A stretch of 64,000 nt of DNA from Mesonia sp. K7. GTDB lineage: Bacteria; Bacteroidota; Bacteroidia; Flavobacteriales; Flavobacteriaceae. Under the pieces are notes generated by a model. That model saw only the letters and a list, made by a program, of their open reading frames with translations. It ran no database searches and was not told where the DNA came from. The stretch's first letter is position 1; each line of letters begins with the position of its first letter. The DNA lies in assembly GCF_003233725.1 (NCBI RefSeq), contig NZ_QKQV01000001.1, positions 234,807-298,806 of the forward strand, read 5' to 3'. A program made the translations under genes and the position numbers. Positions 27,056 to 35,636 of the stretch are shown here, one piece after another.

Positions 27056-28320
27056 TGAATCTAGACTGGCTAACAAAAGTAGCTCAAGTGCTACCAGATG
27101 AATCTAACTATCAAAAAAGCTATTTTGATATTGTTGGTTTTCCTAGATGGGAAAATGTAAATAGCAATTTACTTGCTTTTTACTTTGATAAAGAAGAAGA
27201 GCACAACCTTTCTACTCTTTTTATTGAAAGCCTTTTAGAAATGCTAGAAGTCGAAGATAAAAACATCAATTACACTGAAGAGTATGAAGTATTTAGAGAA
27301 CTTAGAACTGATAAAGGCAATTTCATAGATATTGTTATTAAAAGTAAAACTGACTCAGACCCAACAGAAGATACAGTTACTGAAGAAGAACAAAAGAGTG
27401 ATTGGGCAATTATCATCGAAAATAAAATTGATAGTTGGGTTTATAATGATTTAGAAGATTATTGGAATAGTGTTAAAGCAACCCACAAAATTGGGTTCGT
27501 GCTATCAAAAAGCAAAGAGGTCTTAGCAAATTTTAATGCTCAGAAAAAGAATGAATTCAAAAGTATAACTCACAAAAATCTTATAGAACAAGTTCAACTA
27601 AACCTCTATCAACATTTTAGTAAGGCTAATGAAAAACACCTTATATTACTAAAAGAATACATCAATAACATTGATAATATTTATATTAATAGCTTTATGA
27701 ATCAAAAACTACTAAACTCCATTAAAGAATTTCATAAACACGAAAAGGAAATTAAACAGCTTAAACAAACTGAGACAAAACTATTAAAAAACATATATGA
27801 AGATGTTTTTAGAGTTTTTAAGAGGTTTAATTTTGAACCAAGCTCAAAATATAAATCGACTAACGGCAAACATTTCTATTACACTCCACCAAATAAAAGC
27901 AAAGAGTTAATCAATAATGAAGAAGAGCAAAACGAACCCTTAACCCTAGATGAAGGTTTTAGATTTTGGGTGAGAATGGAAAGTATATTATATCATCATA
28001 ATTTTGAGTTGATTTTTGAATTACACAAACCGAGCAAAACAATTTATGGTGACAAAGTAATTGAATTATTGTCACAAGAAAATATATTTACAACCGATGT
28101 TAAAAAAGGAGAAGGAGGTACTGCTGGTAAAGACTATAAACATATTTATTTTATAAGTTTCCCTATAGCGTTTGATAAAGAAGAATTTGATTTATATGAG
28201 TTCTTGTGTAAGGAACTATCAAAGCACATATTTAAAACTGATAGATTCTATTTAAAAGAAGCTCAAAAAGCATTTATAAGTGCTACAAACAAAGAAAACA
28301 CCAACCAATCAAAAGCCTAA
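27055..28320 (+). CDS. PD-(D/E)XK nuclease-superfamily protein embedded in the RM operon
   Basis: A 421-residue protein. The N-terminal half shows the PD-(D/E)XK core: D92 in NFIDIVIKSKT and E122-N-K124 in AIIIENKIDSWVYNDLEDY, preceded by NLLAFYFDKEEEHNLSTLFI. This layout is seen in predicted nucleases of the PD-(D/E)XK_4-like group. The C-terminal half (about 230-421) carries no motif I recognise. It is coupled to hsdM (TGATG) and hsdS (TAATG), so it is a true operon member and not a stray insert. Whether it cuts DNA is not known. Confidence 0.83.
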   Translation: MNLDWLTKVAQVLPDESNYQKSYFDIVGFPRWENVNSNLLAFYFDKEEEHNLSTLFIESLLEMLEVEDKNINYTEEYEVFRELRTDKGNFIDIVIKSKTDSDPTEDTVTEEEQKSDWAIIIENKIDSWVYNDLEDYWNSVKATHKIGFVLSKSKEVLANFNAQKKNEFKSITHKNLIEQVQLNLYQHFSKANEKHLILLKEYINNIDNIYINSFMNQKLLNSIKEFHKHEKEIKQLKQTETKLLKNIYEDVFRVFKRFNFEPSSKYKSTNGKHFYYTPPNKSKELINNEEEQNEPLTLDEGFRFWVRMESILYHHNFELIFELHKPSKTIYGDKVIELLSQENIFTTDVKKGEGGTAGKDYKHIYFISFPIAFDKEEFDLYEFLCKELSKHIFKTDRFYLKEAQKAFISATNKENTNQSKA

Positions 28321-29624
28321 TGAAACCCTACCCTAACTATAAAGACTCTGGTATAGAGTGGATAGGAAAAGTTCCTAAACACTGGAAAGTTAGAAAATTA
28401 AGTTATCAATTTAGTGTTAATACAGGATTTACACCGTCAACTAGCAATAATGAATACTACGAAAATGGCACGAATGATTGGATTACTATTTCAGATTTAA
28501 ACGAGAAGTATGTGTCAGAATCATCTACAAAACTCACTGACCTAGCTGTTGAAGGAAAAGAAATTATTCCTAAAGGTTCATTATTATATAGCTTTAAATT
28601 AAGTGTAGGAAAAATGGCTTTTGCTAAAAAAAATATTTACACAAATGAGGCAATTTTCGCCATATATCCTGATAAAAATATAAATCTTAACTATTACTAT
28701 TATCTATTAGGAAGTATTTTAATACATAATTCAAATAAAAATATTTATGGTGCAAACATTCTAAACCAAGAACTTATTAGAGCAAGTAAGCTAGTTGTTC
28801 CTAAATCAGAAGAACAAACCCAAATAGCCAACTATCTTGACCATAAAACAGCTTTAATAGATAAGTTGATTGCTAAAAAAGAGCAACTTATTCAACTTTT
28901 AGAAGAAGAGAAAACTGCTGTTATTAATCAAGCCGTTACCAAAGGTTTAGACCCTACTGTGAAAATGAAAGATTCTGGTATTGATTGGTTGGGTAAAATT
29001 CCTGAACATTGGGACAATCATAGAATTGATTGGATTGCCAAACTTATCAGGGGTAATACTGGATTAAAAAAAGATGAGTTACTTAATGAAGGTGAGTATG
29101 TTGCTTTACAGTATGGTAAAACATATAAAGTTAATGAAGTAAATGATACATTTAATTATTATGTAAATAGTGAGTACTACAAACAAAACCAAGTTGTAAA
29201 CTATGGAGACACAATCTTTATATCGACATCAGAGACTATCGAAGATTTAGGTCATTCTTGTTATTATAATAGAAAGGATTTAGGATTGATAGGTGGAGAA
29301 CAAATATTACTAAAACCTGATAACAGGTTCATTTTCAACAAGTATCTATTTTATTATTCAAAAAATATTGGTAAGGTATTACAAAAATATGCAAAAGGTT
29401 TAAAAGTGTTAAGATTCAAAATTGATGATTTAAAGAAAATTTCAATTCCATTACCACCTATCGAAGAACAAAAAAAAATCGTAAATTATATAGATTATGA
29501 AATGAGTAGAATTCGGAATCTAAAGAAATTATACAAAAAAGAAATTAAACTTTTAAGGGAGTATAAAACAACTTTAATCAGTGAAGTGGTAACTGGTAAA
29601 GTAGATGTTAGGGAGAAAGTATAA
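28320..29624 (+). CDS. hsdS: Type I restriction-modification specificity subunit (HsdS)
   Basis: A 434-residue protein with the expected duplicated plan. Two half-sites begin KDSGIEWIGKVPKHWKVRKL and KDSGIDWLGKIPEHWDNHRI, each followed by a target recognition domain. A conserved helix then follows each (QTQIANYLDHKTALIDKLIAKKEQ and EEQKKIVNYIDYEMSRIRNLKK). The two recognition domains differ from each other, so the target is a bipartite asymmetric site, which cannot be predicted here. One-base overlap with the upstream gene (TAATG). Confidence 0.95.
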   Translation: MKPYPNYKDSGIEWIGKVPKHWKVRKLSYQFSVNTGFTPSTSNNEYYENGTNDWITISDLNEKYVSESSTKLTDLAVEGKEIIPKGSLLYSFKLSVGKMAFAKKNIYTNEAIFAIYPDKNINLNYYYYLLGSILIHNSNKNIYGANILNQELIRASKLVVPKSEEQTQIANYLDHKTALIDKLIAKKEQLIQLLEEEKTAVINQAVTKGLDPTVKMKDSGIDWLGKIPEHWDNHRIDWIAKLIRGNTGLKKDELLNEGEYVALQYGKTYKVNEVNDTFNYYVNSEYYKQNQVVNYGDTIFISTSETIEDLGHSCYYNRKDLGLIGGEQILLKPDNRFIFNKYLFYYSKNIGKVLQKYAKGLKVLRFKIDDLKKISIPLPPIEEQKKIVNYIDYEMSRIRNLKKLYKKEIKLLREYKTTLISEVVTGKVDVREKV

Positions 29625-29641
29625 TTTATTAATAAGAGCAA

Positions 29642-30160
29642 GTGGTAAATTTATCTGAATATATTTATCCTGAAATGGATATCTTTTTTGTTGCATTAAA
29701 TGCACCTGAGAATTCAAATAGAAATGCTCATTGGTTTTCTAACAACCTATCGTTCTGGAATGTTTTATATCGCTCAGGTATCATAACTCAACCGATAAAA
29801 AATAAATTAGAAGGAGATATTAAGGTTTTTGGGAGCAATTCTATTAATCATCTTAATTGGACTATTGGAGTAACCGATTTAAATAGAAGAGATGTACAAA
29901 CAGACAGTACTTATGTTTCCGTAAATACAAACGATATTCAAAGAATTTTAAACATACTAGAAGTTAGCAGTGTTAAAAGATTATGCTTAGTTCATAGCAA
30001 GGTAGGAGAAGCTTTTAGAAGATATGCAAAAGATGCTATCTTTAACAAGAATAGATACGGAAAAATAGGTGTTTATAAAAAAACTGAAATATTTGAAGTA
30101 CCTTTTCACAATTCATCTGTAAAACAAAAAGAAAGATATTATAATCTTCTTATTCAGTAA
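29642..30160 (+). CDS. Mug/uracil-DNA-glycosylase superfamily-like protein in the RM operon
   Basis: A 172-residue protein. Residues 13-47 (DIFFVALNAPENSNRNAHW, then FSNNLSFWNVLYRSGI) line up by eye with Mug-type glycosylases, where the stretch reads roughly VLFVGINPG...GHHFAGPGNRFWPVL..SGL. GVTDLNRRDV fits the GITNLVxR segment that follows, and VPFHNSSV near the C terminus stands where NPSG occurs. The catalytic-region Asn (N20) is kept but GINPG has become ALNAP, so activity may differ. The start is GTG 29642, 17 bases after hsdS; ATG 29675 is the only nearby alternative and would start at the core strand. Confidence 0.68.
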   Translation: MVNLSEYIYPEMDIFFVALNAPENSNRNAHWFSNNLSFWNVLYRSGIITQPIKNKLEGDIKVFGSNSINHLNWTIGVTDLNRRDVQTDSTYVSVNTNDIQRILNILEVSSVKRLCLVHSKVGEAFRRYAKDAIFNKNRYGKIGVYKKTEIFEVPFHNSSVKQKERYYNLLIQ

Positions 30161-30184
30161 TAGTAACCAAAAACCAACTAAATA

Positions 30185-30709
30185 ATGAGTAATGAATGGA
30201 TTTACAAGACCAACAAAGACAATACCGCAAGATATACTTTAGGTAAACAAGGCAAAAGGAATTTAATCTGCATAGGTATTAACCCACATTATGCAGAACC
30301 CAACAATTTAGACCATACTTTAAAAAGAGTTAGAAATATTTCAAAAAATAACGGATATGATGGTTGGTTAATGCTAAATCTATATCCTCAAAGAGGACGT
30401 TATGCAGTAAATGTGATTCCTAGTCTACAAAAACAAATAATAAGTGATAACATTTATTTCATTAAAGAAGCACTGACACTGAATAGCTATAAAGATGTTT
30501 GGGCTGCTTGGGGCGGTGACATTACTGAACATAAGTATTTTAAATATTGTCTCGAAGAAATATATAAGGTTCTTAATGATGATTATAATTGGATGAATTA
30601 TGGTGATTTAGCATACAAAGACACTCATCCTAGACATCCTTCAAGAACACCAGACTCATTAACTTTTAAAAAATTTGATATTGCTTATTATTTAAAAGAA
30701 ATCTTATAA
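30185..30709 (+). CDS. DUF1643 domain-containing protein in the RM operon
   Basis: A 174-residue protein with the DUF1643 landmarks: LICIGINPHYAEPNNLDHTLKR (about 27-48), GYDGWLMLNLYPQR, a central AAWGGD and the C-terminal HPRHPS. Biochemical function is not established for the family. The GINP start and HP-S end resemble the motif layout of uracil-DNA-glycosylase-like folds, as in the gene just upstream (inference). It lies 24 bases after that gene and 27 before hsdR, in the same operon. Confidence 0.83.
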   Translation: MSNEWIYKTNKDNTARYTLGKQGKRNLICIGINPHYAEPNNLDHTLKRVRNISKNNGYDGWLMLNLYPQRGRYAVNVIPSLQKQIISDNIYFIKEALTLNSYKDVWAAWGGDITEHKYFKYCLEEIYKVLNDDYNWMNYGDLAYKDTHPRHPSRTPDSLTFKKFDIAYYLKEIL

Positions 30710-30736
30710 AAGCTTTTTGAATATAATATACACCTT

Positions 30737-33700
30737 ATGGCTAAAGGAATACATACAGAATATACATTTGAAGAAGCAATAGAAAACTCTTTATTAGAAG
30801 AGGGCGGTTATGTGAAAGGCTATTCTAAAGATTTTGACTCTAAATTAGGCATATTTCCCAGCTATGTGACCAATTTTTTAGAATTATCTCAACCTCAACA
30901 ATGGGCAAGAATCACCAATATTCATAAAAATGATGTTCAAGAAAAAGTTATTCAACGTTTGTTACGTGAATTAGAATTAAGAGGAACTTTAGATGTACTT
31001 AGAAATGGTTTTACAGATTACGGTGTGAAGTTTAAAATGGCTTATTTTAAGCCTGAAAGCTCACTTAACCCTGAAGCCTTAGACTTATATCAGAAAAATC
31101 ATTTAAGTGTCACTAGACAGCTTTATTATGAGCGAGAGGGCAATAACTCACTAGACCTTGTTTTAAGCTTAAACGGCTTACCTATTGCTAGCGTAGAATT
31201 AAAAAATCAGTTTTCTGGTCAAGATGTAAACAACGCAAAAAAACAATATGTTTTTGACCGAGAACCTACCGAACCTATATTTGCTTTTAAGAAACGTACC
31301 TTAGTACATTTCGCTGTAGATACAGACCAATGTTATATGACCACAAAACTAGCAGGTAAAAAAACCTTTTACTTGCCATTTAACTTGGGTTATGAAAACG
31401 GAGCTGGGAATCCACCTAAAAAAGATGGTTATAGAACTGAGTATCTTTGGAAAAAAGTGTGGAAAAAAGATAGCTTTATGGATATAATAGCTAAATTTTT
31501 ACACCTTCAAGTTCAAGAATATGAGTTAAATGGCGTAACAAAGATAAAGGAAACAATGATATTTCCTCGTTTTCACCAGCTAGATGTGGTTAGAAAACTT
31601 ACAAAAGATGCAAAGGAAAAAGGAGCTGGGGTAAATTATTTAATTCAGCATTCTGCAGGGTCTGGAAAAAGTAATTCTATTGCTTGGTTATCTTATCGCT
31701 TATCGAGTTTGCACAACCAACAAAATGAACGCATTTTTGATTCTGTGATTGTGATTACAGATAGAAGAATATTAGACAGTCAGTTACAAAACACCATCTA
31801 TCAATTTGAACATAAGCAAGGAGTTGTTCAGAAAATAGATAAAAACTCACAACAATTAGCAGATGCAATTACAGGAGGTTCTAATATCATTATTACAACC
31901 TTGCAAAAATTTCCTTTTGTTTTAGATAAAATAGGAGATATTCCCAACAGAAAATATGCTGTTATTATAGATGAAGCTCACTCATCTCAAGGTGGAGAGA
32001 CATCAAAAAAAATGAAAGAAGTATTATCTGCTCAATCTCTTGAAGAAGCTGAAGAAATAGAGTTAGATTCTGCTCTTGATGAAGATGCAGAAGATGAAAT
32101 TAGAAAATCTATGCAAACTAGAGGAAAACAAGACAACCTCAGCTTTTTTGCATTTACAGCAACTCCAAAACCTAAAACCATAGAAGTTTTTGGTACTCCT
32201 GATATCGATGGAATACCAAAACCTTTTCACCTCTACAGTATGAAACAGGCGACAGAGGAAGGTTTTATTTTGGACGTTTTACAAAATTATACCCCTTACA
32301 AAACCTTCTTTAAATTATCTAAAAAGATAGAAGAAGACCCGAAAGTTAATAAAAAACAGGCATCTAGAGCTATTGGAAGATTTTTATCATTACACCCTCA
32401 TAACTTAGCTCAAAAAACAGAAGTAATCATTGAGCATTTTAGACAAATAGTTTCTAAAAAAATTGGTGGTAAGGCAAAAGCAATGTTGGTAACAGGCTCA
32501 AGGCTTCACGCTGTACGTTATAAATTAGAATTTGATAAATATATTAAAGAAAAAGGATATAAAAACATTAAAGCATTGGTAGCCTTTTCTGGAAAAGTAG
32601 CTTATGAAGCTTATCCTGATGGAGTCTCTGAAGCTGAGATGAACGGTTTTAGTGATAAAGAGTTACCTAAAAAGTTTAGTACAAATGAATATCAACTATT
32701 GATAGTAGCTGATAAATACCAAACAGGTTTTGACCAACCATTACTACATACGATGTATGTTGACAAAAAACTTTCTGGAGTTAAATGTGTGCAAACTCTT
32801 TCTAGGTTAAATAGAACTTGTACAGGAAAAGAAGATACTTTTGTATTAGATTTCACAAATGACCCAGAAGACATAAAAGAAGCTTTTCAGCCTTATTATG
32901 AATTGACTACTGTAGAAACCACAACAGACCCTAACCATCTTTATGATTTAAAAAATGAGTTAGAGAAAGCTCAAATCATTTGGCAAACCGAAGTTGATAA
33001 TTTTTGTAATATTTACTTTAAAAACACAAAGCTACTTAATGTAAGGGAACAAGCTAAACTAAATGCTTTTATCGACCCTGCTGTAGAACGTTATAAAAAA
33101 TTACCAGAGGAAAGCACTGAAACATCACCTAATAAAGCTATAGGTCTCTCTCAAAATACACAAGATAACTTTAAACATACATTACAGACCTTTATAAGAA
33201 CTTACTCATTTTTAGCTCAAATTATGCCTTTTTCTGACATTGAGCTGGAGAAATTTTACATATATGGTCGCTTTCTAATAAAAAAACTACCAAAGAAAAG
33301 TCAAACTGACCGTTTTCAACTGAGTGATGAAGTAAGTTTAGAATATTATCGCTTAGAGAAAAAAAACGAACAGAATCTAGCACTTGAGAATAAAGGAGAA
33401 TACGCTTTACCTAATATTGGAGAATCAGGAATAAGAAGTAGCAAAGAAGAAAAAGAAAAACTATCTGAAATTGTACAGATTATTAACTCAAGGTTTGGAA
33501 CTGACTTTACTGATGCAGATAAATTATTCTTAGACCAGATTGAAGAAGATTTGGTTGCTAATGAGCGTTTATCTGAACAAGCTCAAAACAATTCGATGGA
33601 AAATTTCAGCTTTGGCTTTGAAGATGCTTTTATGGATACTCTCATTTCAAGAATGGAACAAAATCAAGATATTTTCACCAAAATGATGGATGATAAAGAT

Positions 33701-33766
33701 TTTGGTATGGTTGTCAAAAATTATATGATTAAAAAAGTGTATCACCGTTTACAAAATGGAGAATAA
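30737..33766 (+). CDS. hsdR: Type I restriction endonuclease subunit (HsdR)
   Basis: A 1009-residue motor nuclease. The N-terminal nuclease domain has D140 and E154-L-K156 (SVELKNQF). The SF2 translocase has Walker A HSAGSGKSN (K311), ITDRRILDSQL, DEAH at 412-415, FFAFTATPKPK and the motif VI region QTLSRLNRTCTGK. The C-terminal part binds the methylase core. It cuts DNA lacking the methyl mark after ATP-driven translocation. It is the last gene of the operon; the right copy of the flanking repeat begins 6 bases after its stop. Confidence 0.96.
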   Translation: MAKGIHTEYTFEEAIENSLLEEGGYVKGYSKDFDSKLGIFPSYVTNFLELSQPQQWARITNIHKNDVQEKVIQRLLRELELRGTLDVLRNGFTDYGVKFKMAYFKPESSLNPEALDLYQKNHLSVTRQLYYEREGNNSLDLVLSLNGLPIASVELKNQFSGQDVNNAKKQYVFDREPTEPIFAFKKRTLVHFAVDTDQCYMTTKLAGKKTFYLPFNLGYENGAGNPPKKDGYRTEYLWKKVWKKDSFMDIIAKFLHLQVQEYELNGVTKIKETMIFPRFHQLDVVRKLTKDAKEKGAGVNYLIQHSAGSGKSNSIAWLSYRLSSLHNQQNERIFDSVIVITDRRILDSQLQNTIYQFEHKQGVVQKIDKNSQQLADAITGGSNIIITTLQKFPFVLDKIGDIPNRKYAVIIDEAHSSQGGETSKKMKEVLSAQSLEEAEEIELDSALDEDAEDEIRKSMQTRGKQDNLSFFAFTATPKPKTIEVFGTPDIDGIPKPFHLYSMKQATEEGFILDVLQNYTPYKTFFKLSKKIEEDPKVNKKQASRAIGRFLSLHPHNLAQKTEVIIEHFRQIVSKKIGGKAKAMLVTGSRLHAVRYKLEFDKYIKEKGYKNIKALVAFSGKVAYEAYPDGVSEAEMNGFSDKELPKKFSTNEYQLLIVADKYQTGFDQPLLHTMYVDKKLSGVKCVQTLSRLNRTCTGKEDTFVLDFTNDPEDIKEAFQPYYELTTVETTTDPNHLYDLKNELEKAQIIWQTEVDNFCNIYFKNTKLLNVREQAKLNAFIDPAVERYKKLPEESTETSPNKAIGLSQNTQDNFKHTLQTFIRTYSFLAQIMPFSDIELEKFYIYGRFLIKKLPKKSQTDRFQLSDEVSLEYYRLEKKNEQNLALENKGEYALPNIGESGIRSSKEEKEKLSEIVQIINSRFGTDFTDADKLFLDQIEEDLVANERLSEQAQNNSMENFSFGFEDAFMDTLISRMEQNQDIFTKMMDDKDFGMVVKNYMIKKVYHRLQNGE

Positions 33767-33771
33767 AAAAT

Positions 33772-33834
33772 CTGCTAAAACCTGTGAATTAAGCAATTAG
33801 CAGGTCATATAATTTCCTGCTAGATTAGGGTATA
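33772..33834 (+). repeat. Right copy of the direct repeat bracketing the restriction-modification operon
   Basis: Begins CTGCTAAA (33772), includes the dyad CTGCTAA/TTAGCAG (33772-33778 and 33797-33803) and ends in the 21-base block 33814-33834, identical to 25179-25199. It begins within six bases of the hsdR stop. Confidence 0.8.
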
Positions 33835-33839
33835 AAGTA

Positions 33840-35222
33840 TTAACTTTTATTCCAATATTCATATTCTGTTTTAACTTTAAGCGTTGTAATCTTATTAATT
33901 TCTTCTTCCATTTCCTTTTTTAATAATCTACTAAAAGAACTTGTTGTCACCAAAGAATCGTGAACACTAAATAGCGGCATATATGGGTGCTTTTCCGATA
34001 TTGTTTTTGCTACCTTATCCAATAAGGTAATAGCTTCTATGTTCTGTAAAAGATGATGTAATGGAACATTTTTTCTATGTAAAAACTGAATTATTTTATG
34101 TACACTTGGAAAAGCTTTTCTAAATTGAGAAGCTTCTTTAGTATTATACTTTGGACTAGCATATAATAACTCCATAACTAAATCTTTTATTGCTTCTCGT
34201 TTACTAAGAAAAATTTCTTTTGTTTGCTCTTTATATAAACCTTTCCTCTTTTTCTTATTTGAAAAAGCAGAACGTATTCTGAAATAATTTCCCTCTTTAT
34301 CTTGTTTTATCTCAATAATTTCACCTAGATATAAATAAAAATCCCCTTCAGGATTAATTACTGATTCTACAAAATTTATTAAATCATCTCTATCTAATTT
34401 TAGGTCAAAGAGTCCTTCTATAACTTCATCTGATAATATTTTAGTCGCACCTATTTTTCTCAACAATTCTTTATCTTTTTTCAAAATAGCTTTTATTAAA
34501 ACACTTAAAAAATAGGGTTGAGATGTTTTAATATCAACAGCAACTAAATGCTTGTTTTCATAAAAAATAAACTCCCTTAGAGCTTTAGGAACTCTAGTTA
34601 TAGAAGAATGCAACCTATTATCTGTATCAGGTTTAATAGAATATTTCCAAGATTGGTTATTAAATTGATGCATACACATTTTGTAGTAAGCAATTTGCTT
34701 TTCACTTTCAAATTTCATCTCTTCAATCAATTTATTAGCCGATTCAAAATTAATCTTCAAATCTTCATCAAAATTTTTAACTAAGTGAGGTCTTAACTGC
34801 CCACTTAATCTCATTTTTTTCAAATCAAACTTATCTAAACCATTTTGGTCAAATTTTTTTGAAAGACACACATCTGTTATCTGATACTCTACTAAATCTG
34901 TAATAGAGTACAAACCACTTATTTTATAGACTGAACATTGATTAATATCTGCTCCGTGATTACGGACTTTTTCAATTATATTATTATTAACCAAAAAGTC
35001 TATATAATCATCATAATTATGTCTATAACTTTTGAGTATTTGTGAGTCTAAAGGAACATTATCTTCAATCGCTTTTTTAATATCTATTCTGTATTCAGCA
35101 GGTATAGAAATCAACAAACTAACAAAAAAAACGGCTACATCTATTTGGAGGTTAGTGCTTCTAATTTCTTTTTGCAAATCTTCTAAAATGCATTGCGGTA
35201 TCAAAACTTTTTTCATAATCAT
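33840..35222 (-). CDS. Divergent family-A-polymerase-like protein of a mobile element
   Basis: A 460-residue protein. The C-terminal half resembles the palm/fingers of family A polymerases (Pol I, T7-like). Motif A is LVAVDIKTSQPYFLSVLI (D230). A motif B-like helix is KREAIKDLVMELLYA (K341, K346, Y354 spacing). LLQNIEAITLLDKVA precedes motif C SVHDSLVTT (H421-D422). HSSITRVPKALREF upstream is shared by proteins of this type on Bacteroidetes elements. The N-terminal ~150 residues look like a winged-helix region. Polymerase or initiator activity is inference; it is otherwise a hypothetical protein. ATG 35216 is an alternative start. Confidence 0.6.
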   Translation of the reverse strand: MIMKKVLIPQCILEDLQKEIRSTNLQIDVAVFFVSLLISIPAEYRIDIKKAIEDNVPLDSQILKSYRHNYDDYIDFLVNNNIIEKVRNHGADINQCSVYKISGLYSITDLVEYQITDVCLSKKFDQNGLDKFDLKKMRLSGQLRPHLVKNFDEDLKINFESANKLIEEMKFESEKQIAYYKMCMHQFNNQSWKYSIKPDTDNRLHSSITRVPKALREFIFYENKHLVAVDIKTSQPYFLSVLIKAILKKDKELLRKIGATKILSDEVIEGLFDLKLDRDDLINFVESVINPEGDFYLYLGEIIEIKQDKEGNYFRIRSAFSNKKKRKGLYKEQTKEIFLSKREAIKDLVMELLYASPKYNTKEASQFRKAFPSVHKIIQFLHRKNVPLHHLLQNIEAITLLDKVAKTISEKHPYMPLFSVHDSLVTTSSFSRLLKKEMEEEINKITTLKVKTEYEYWNKS

Positions 35223-35227
35223 AATTT

Positions 35228-35500
35228 TTAAAGTTTAACCATTGCTTCCTCTATTTCCGCCCTTTTAAAATAGACTCTACCACCTATACCATAAGATTTT
35301 AAATCTCCTTTCTTCACCCAATTATGGAGTGTAGATTTATTTATTTTCAGAAGAGTTGCTACATCCTCTCTACTTAAATAATCTGTGCTTTGTTTAATCT
35401 TAAACAACCCTTTTAATTTTTCTAATTGCTCTTTAACAATCCTATTTATTAATTGCTCTAACTGTTCAGGTGTCACCTGAACTAAATTCAAATTTTCCAT
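35228..35500 (-). CDS. Excisionase/MerR-type helix-turn-helix protein
   Basis: A 90-residue protein. An N-terminal coiled stretch (TPEQLEQLINRIVKEQLEKLK) precedes a compact HTH_17-type winged domain, YLSREDVATLLKINKSTLHNWVKKGDLKSYGIGGRVYFKRAEIEEAMVKL. Such proteins act as excisionases (Xis/AlpA) or as element regulators in Bacteroidetes integrative elements. It is five bases upstream of the polymerase-like gene and on the same strand, so the two form an operon. Confidence 0.87.
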   Translation of the reverse strand: MENLNLVQVTPEQLEQLINRIVKEQLEKLKGLFKIKQSTDYLSREDVATLLKINKSTLHNWVKKGDLKSYGIGGRVYFKRAEIEEAMVKL

Positions 35501-35580
35501 TAGTATTTTTTTTAAATTAATATTGGCAAGAAAGTGAGTATTATGTGGGACAGCAATAGATTACAAAAGAGTATATTGAA

Positions 35581-35608
35581 TAAAAAAACCGCTTAATTAA
35601 AGCGGTTT
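35581..35608 (-). terminator. Rho-independent terminator of the integrase operon
   Basis: AAACCGCTT (35586-35594) and AAGCGGTTT (35600-35608) form a 9-bp stem. On the minus strand a run of seven T residues follows. It lies 28 bases after the stop of the gene downstream of the integrase. Confidence 0.85.
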
Positions 35609-35636
35609 AGAGATATTTAGATTAAATAATGAGGGA

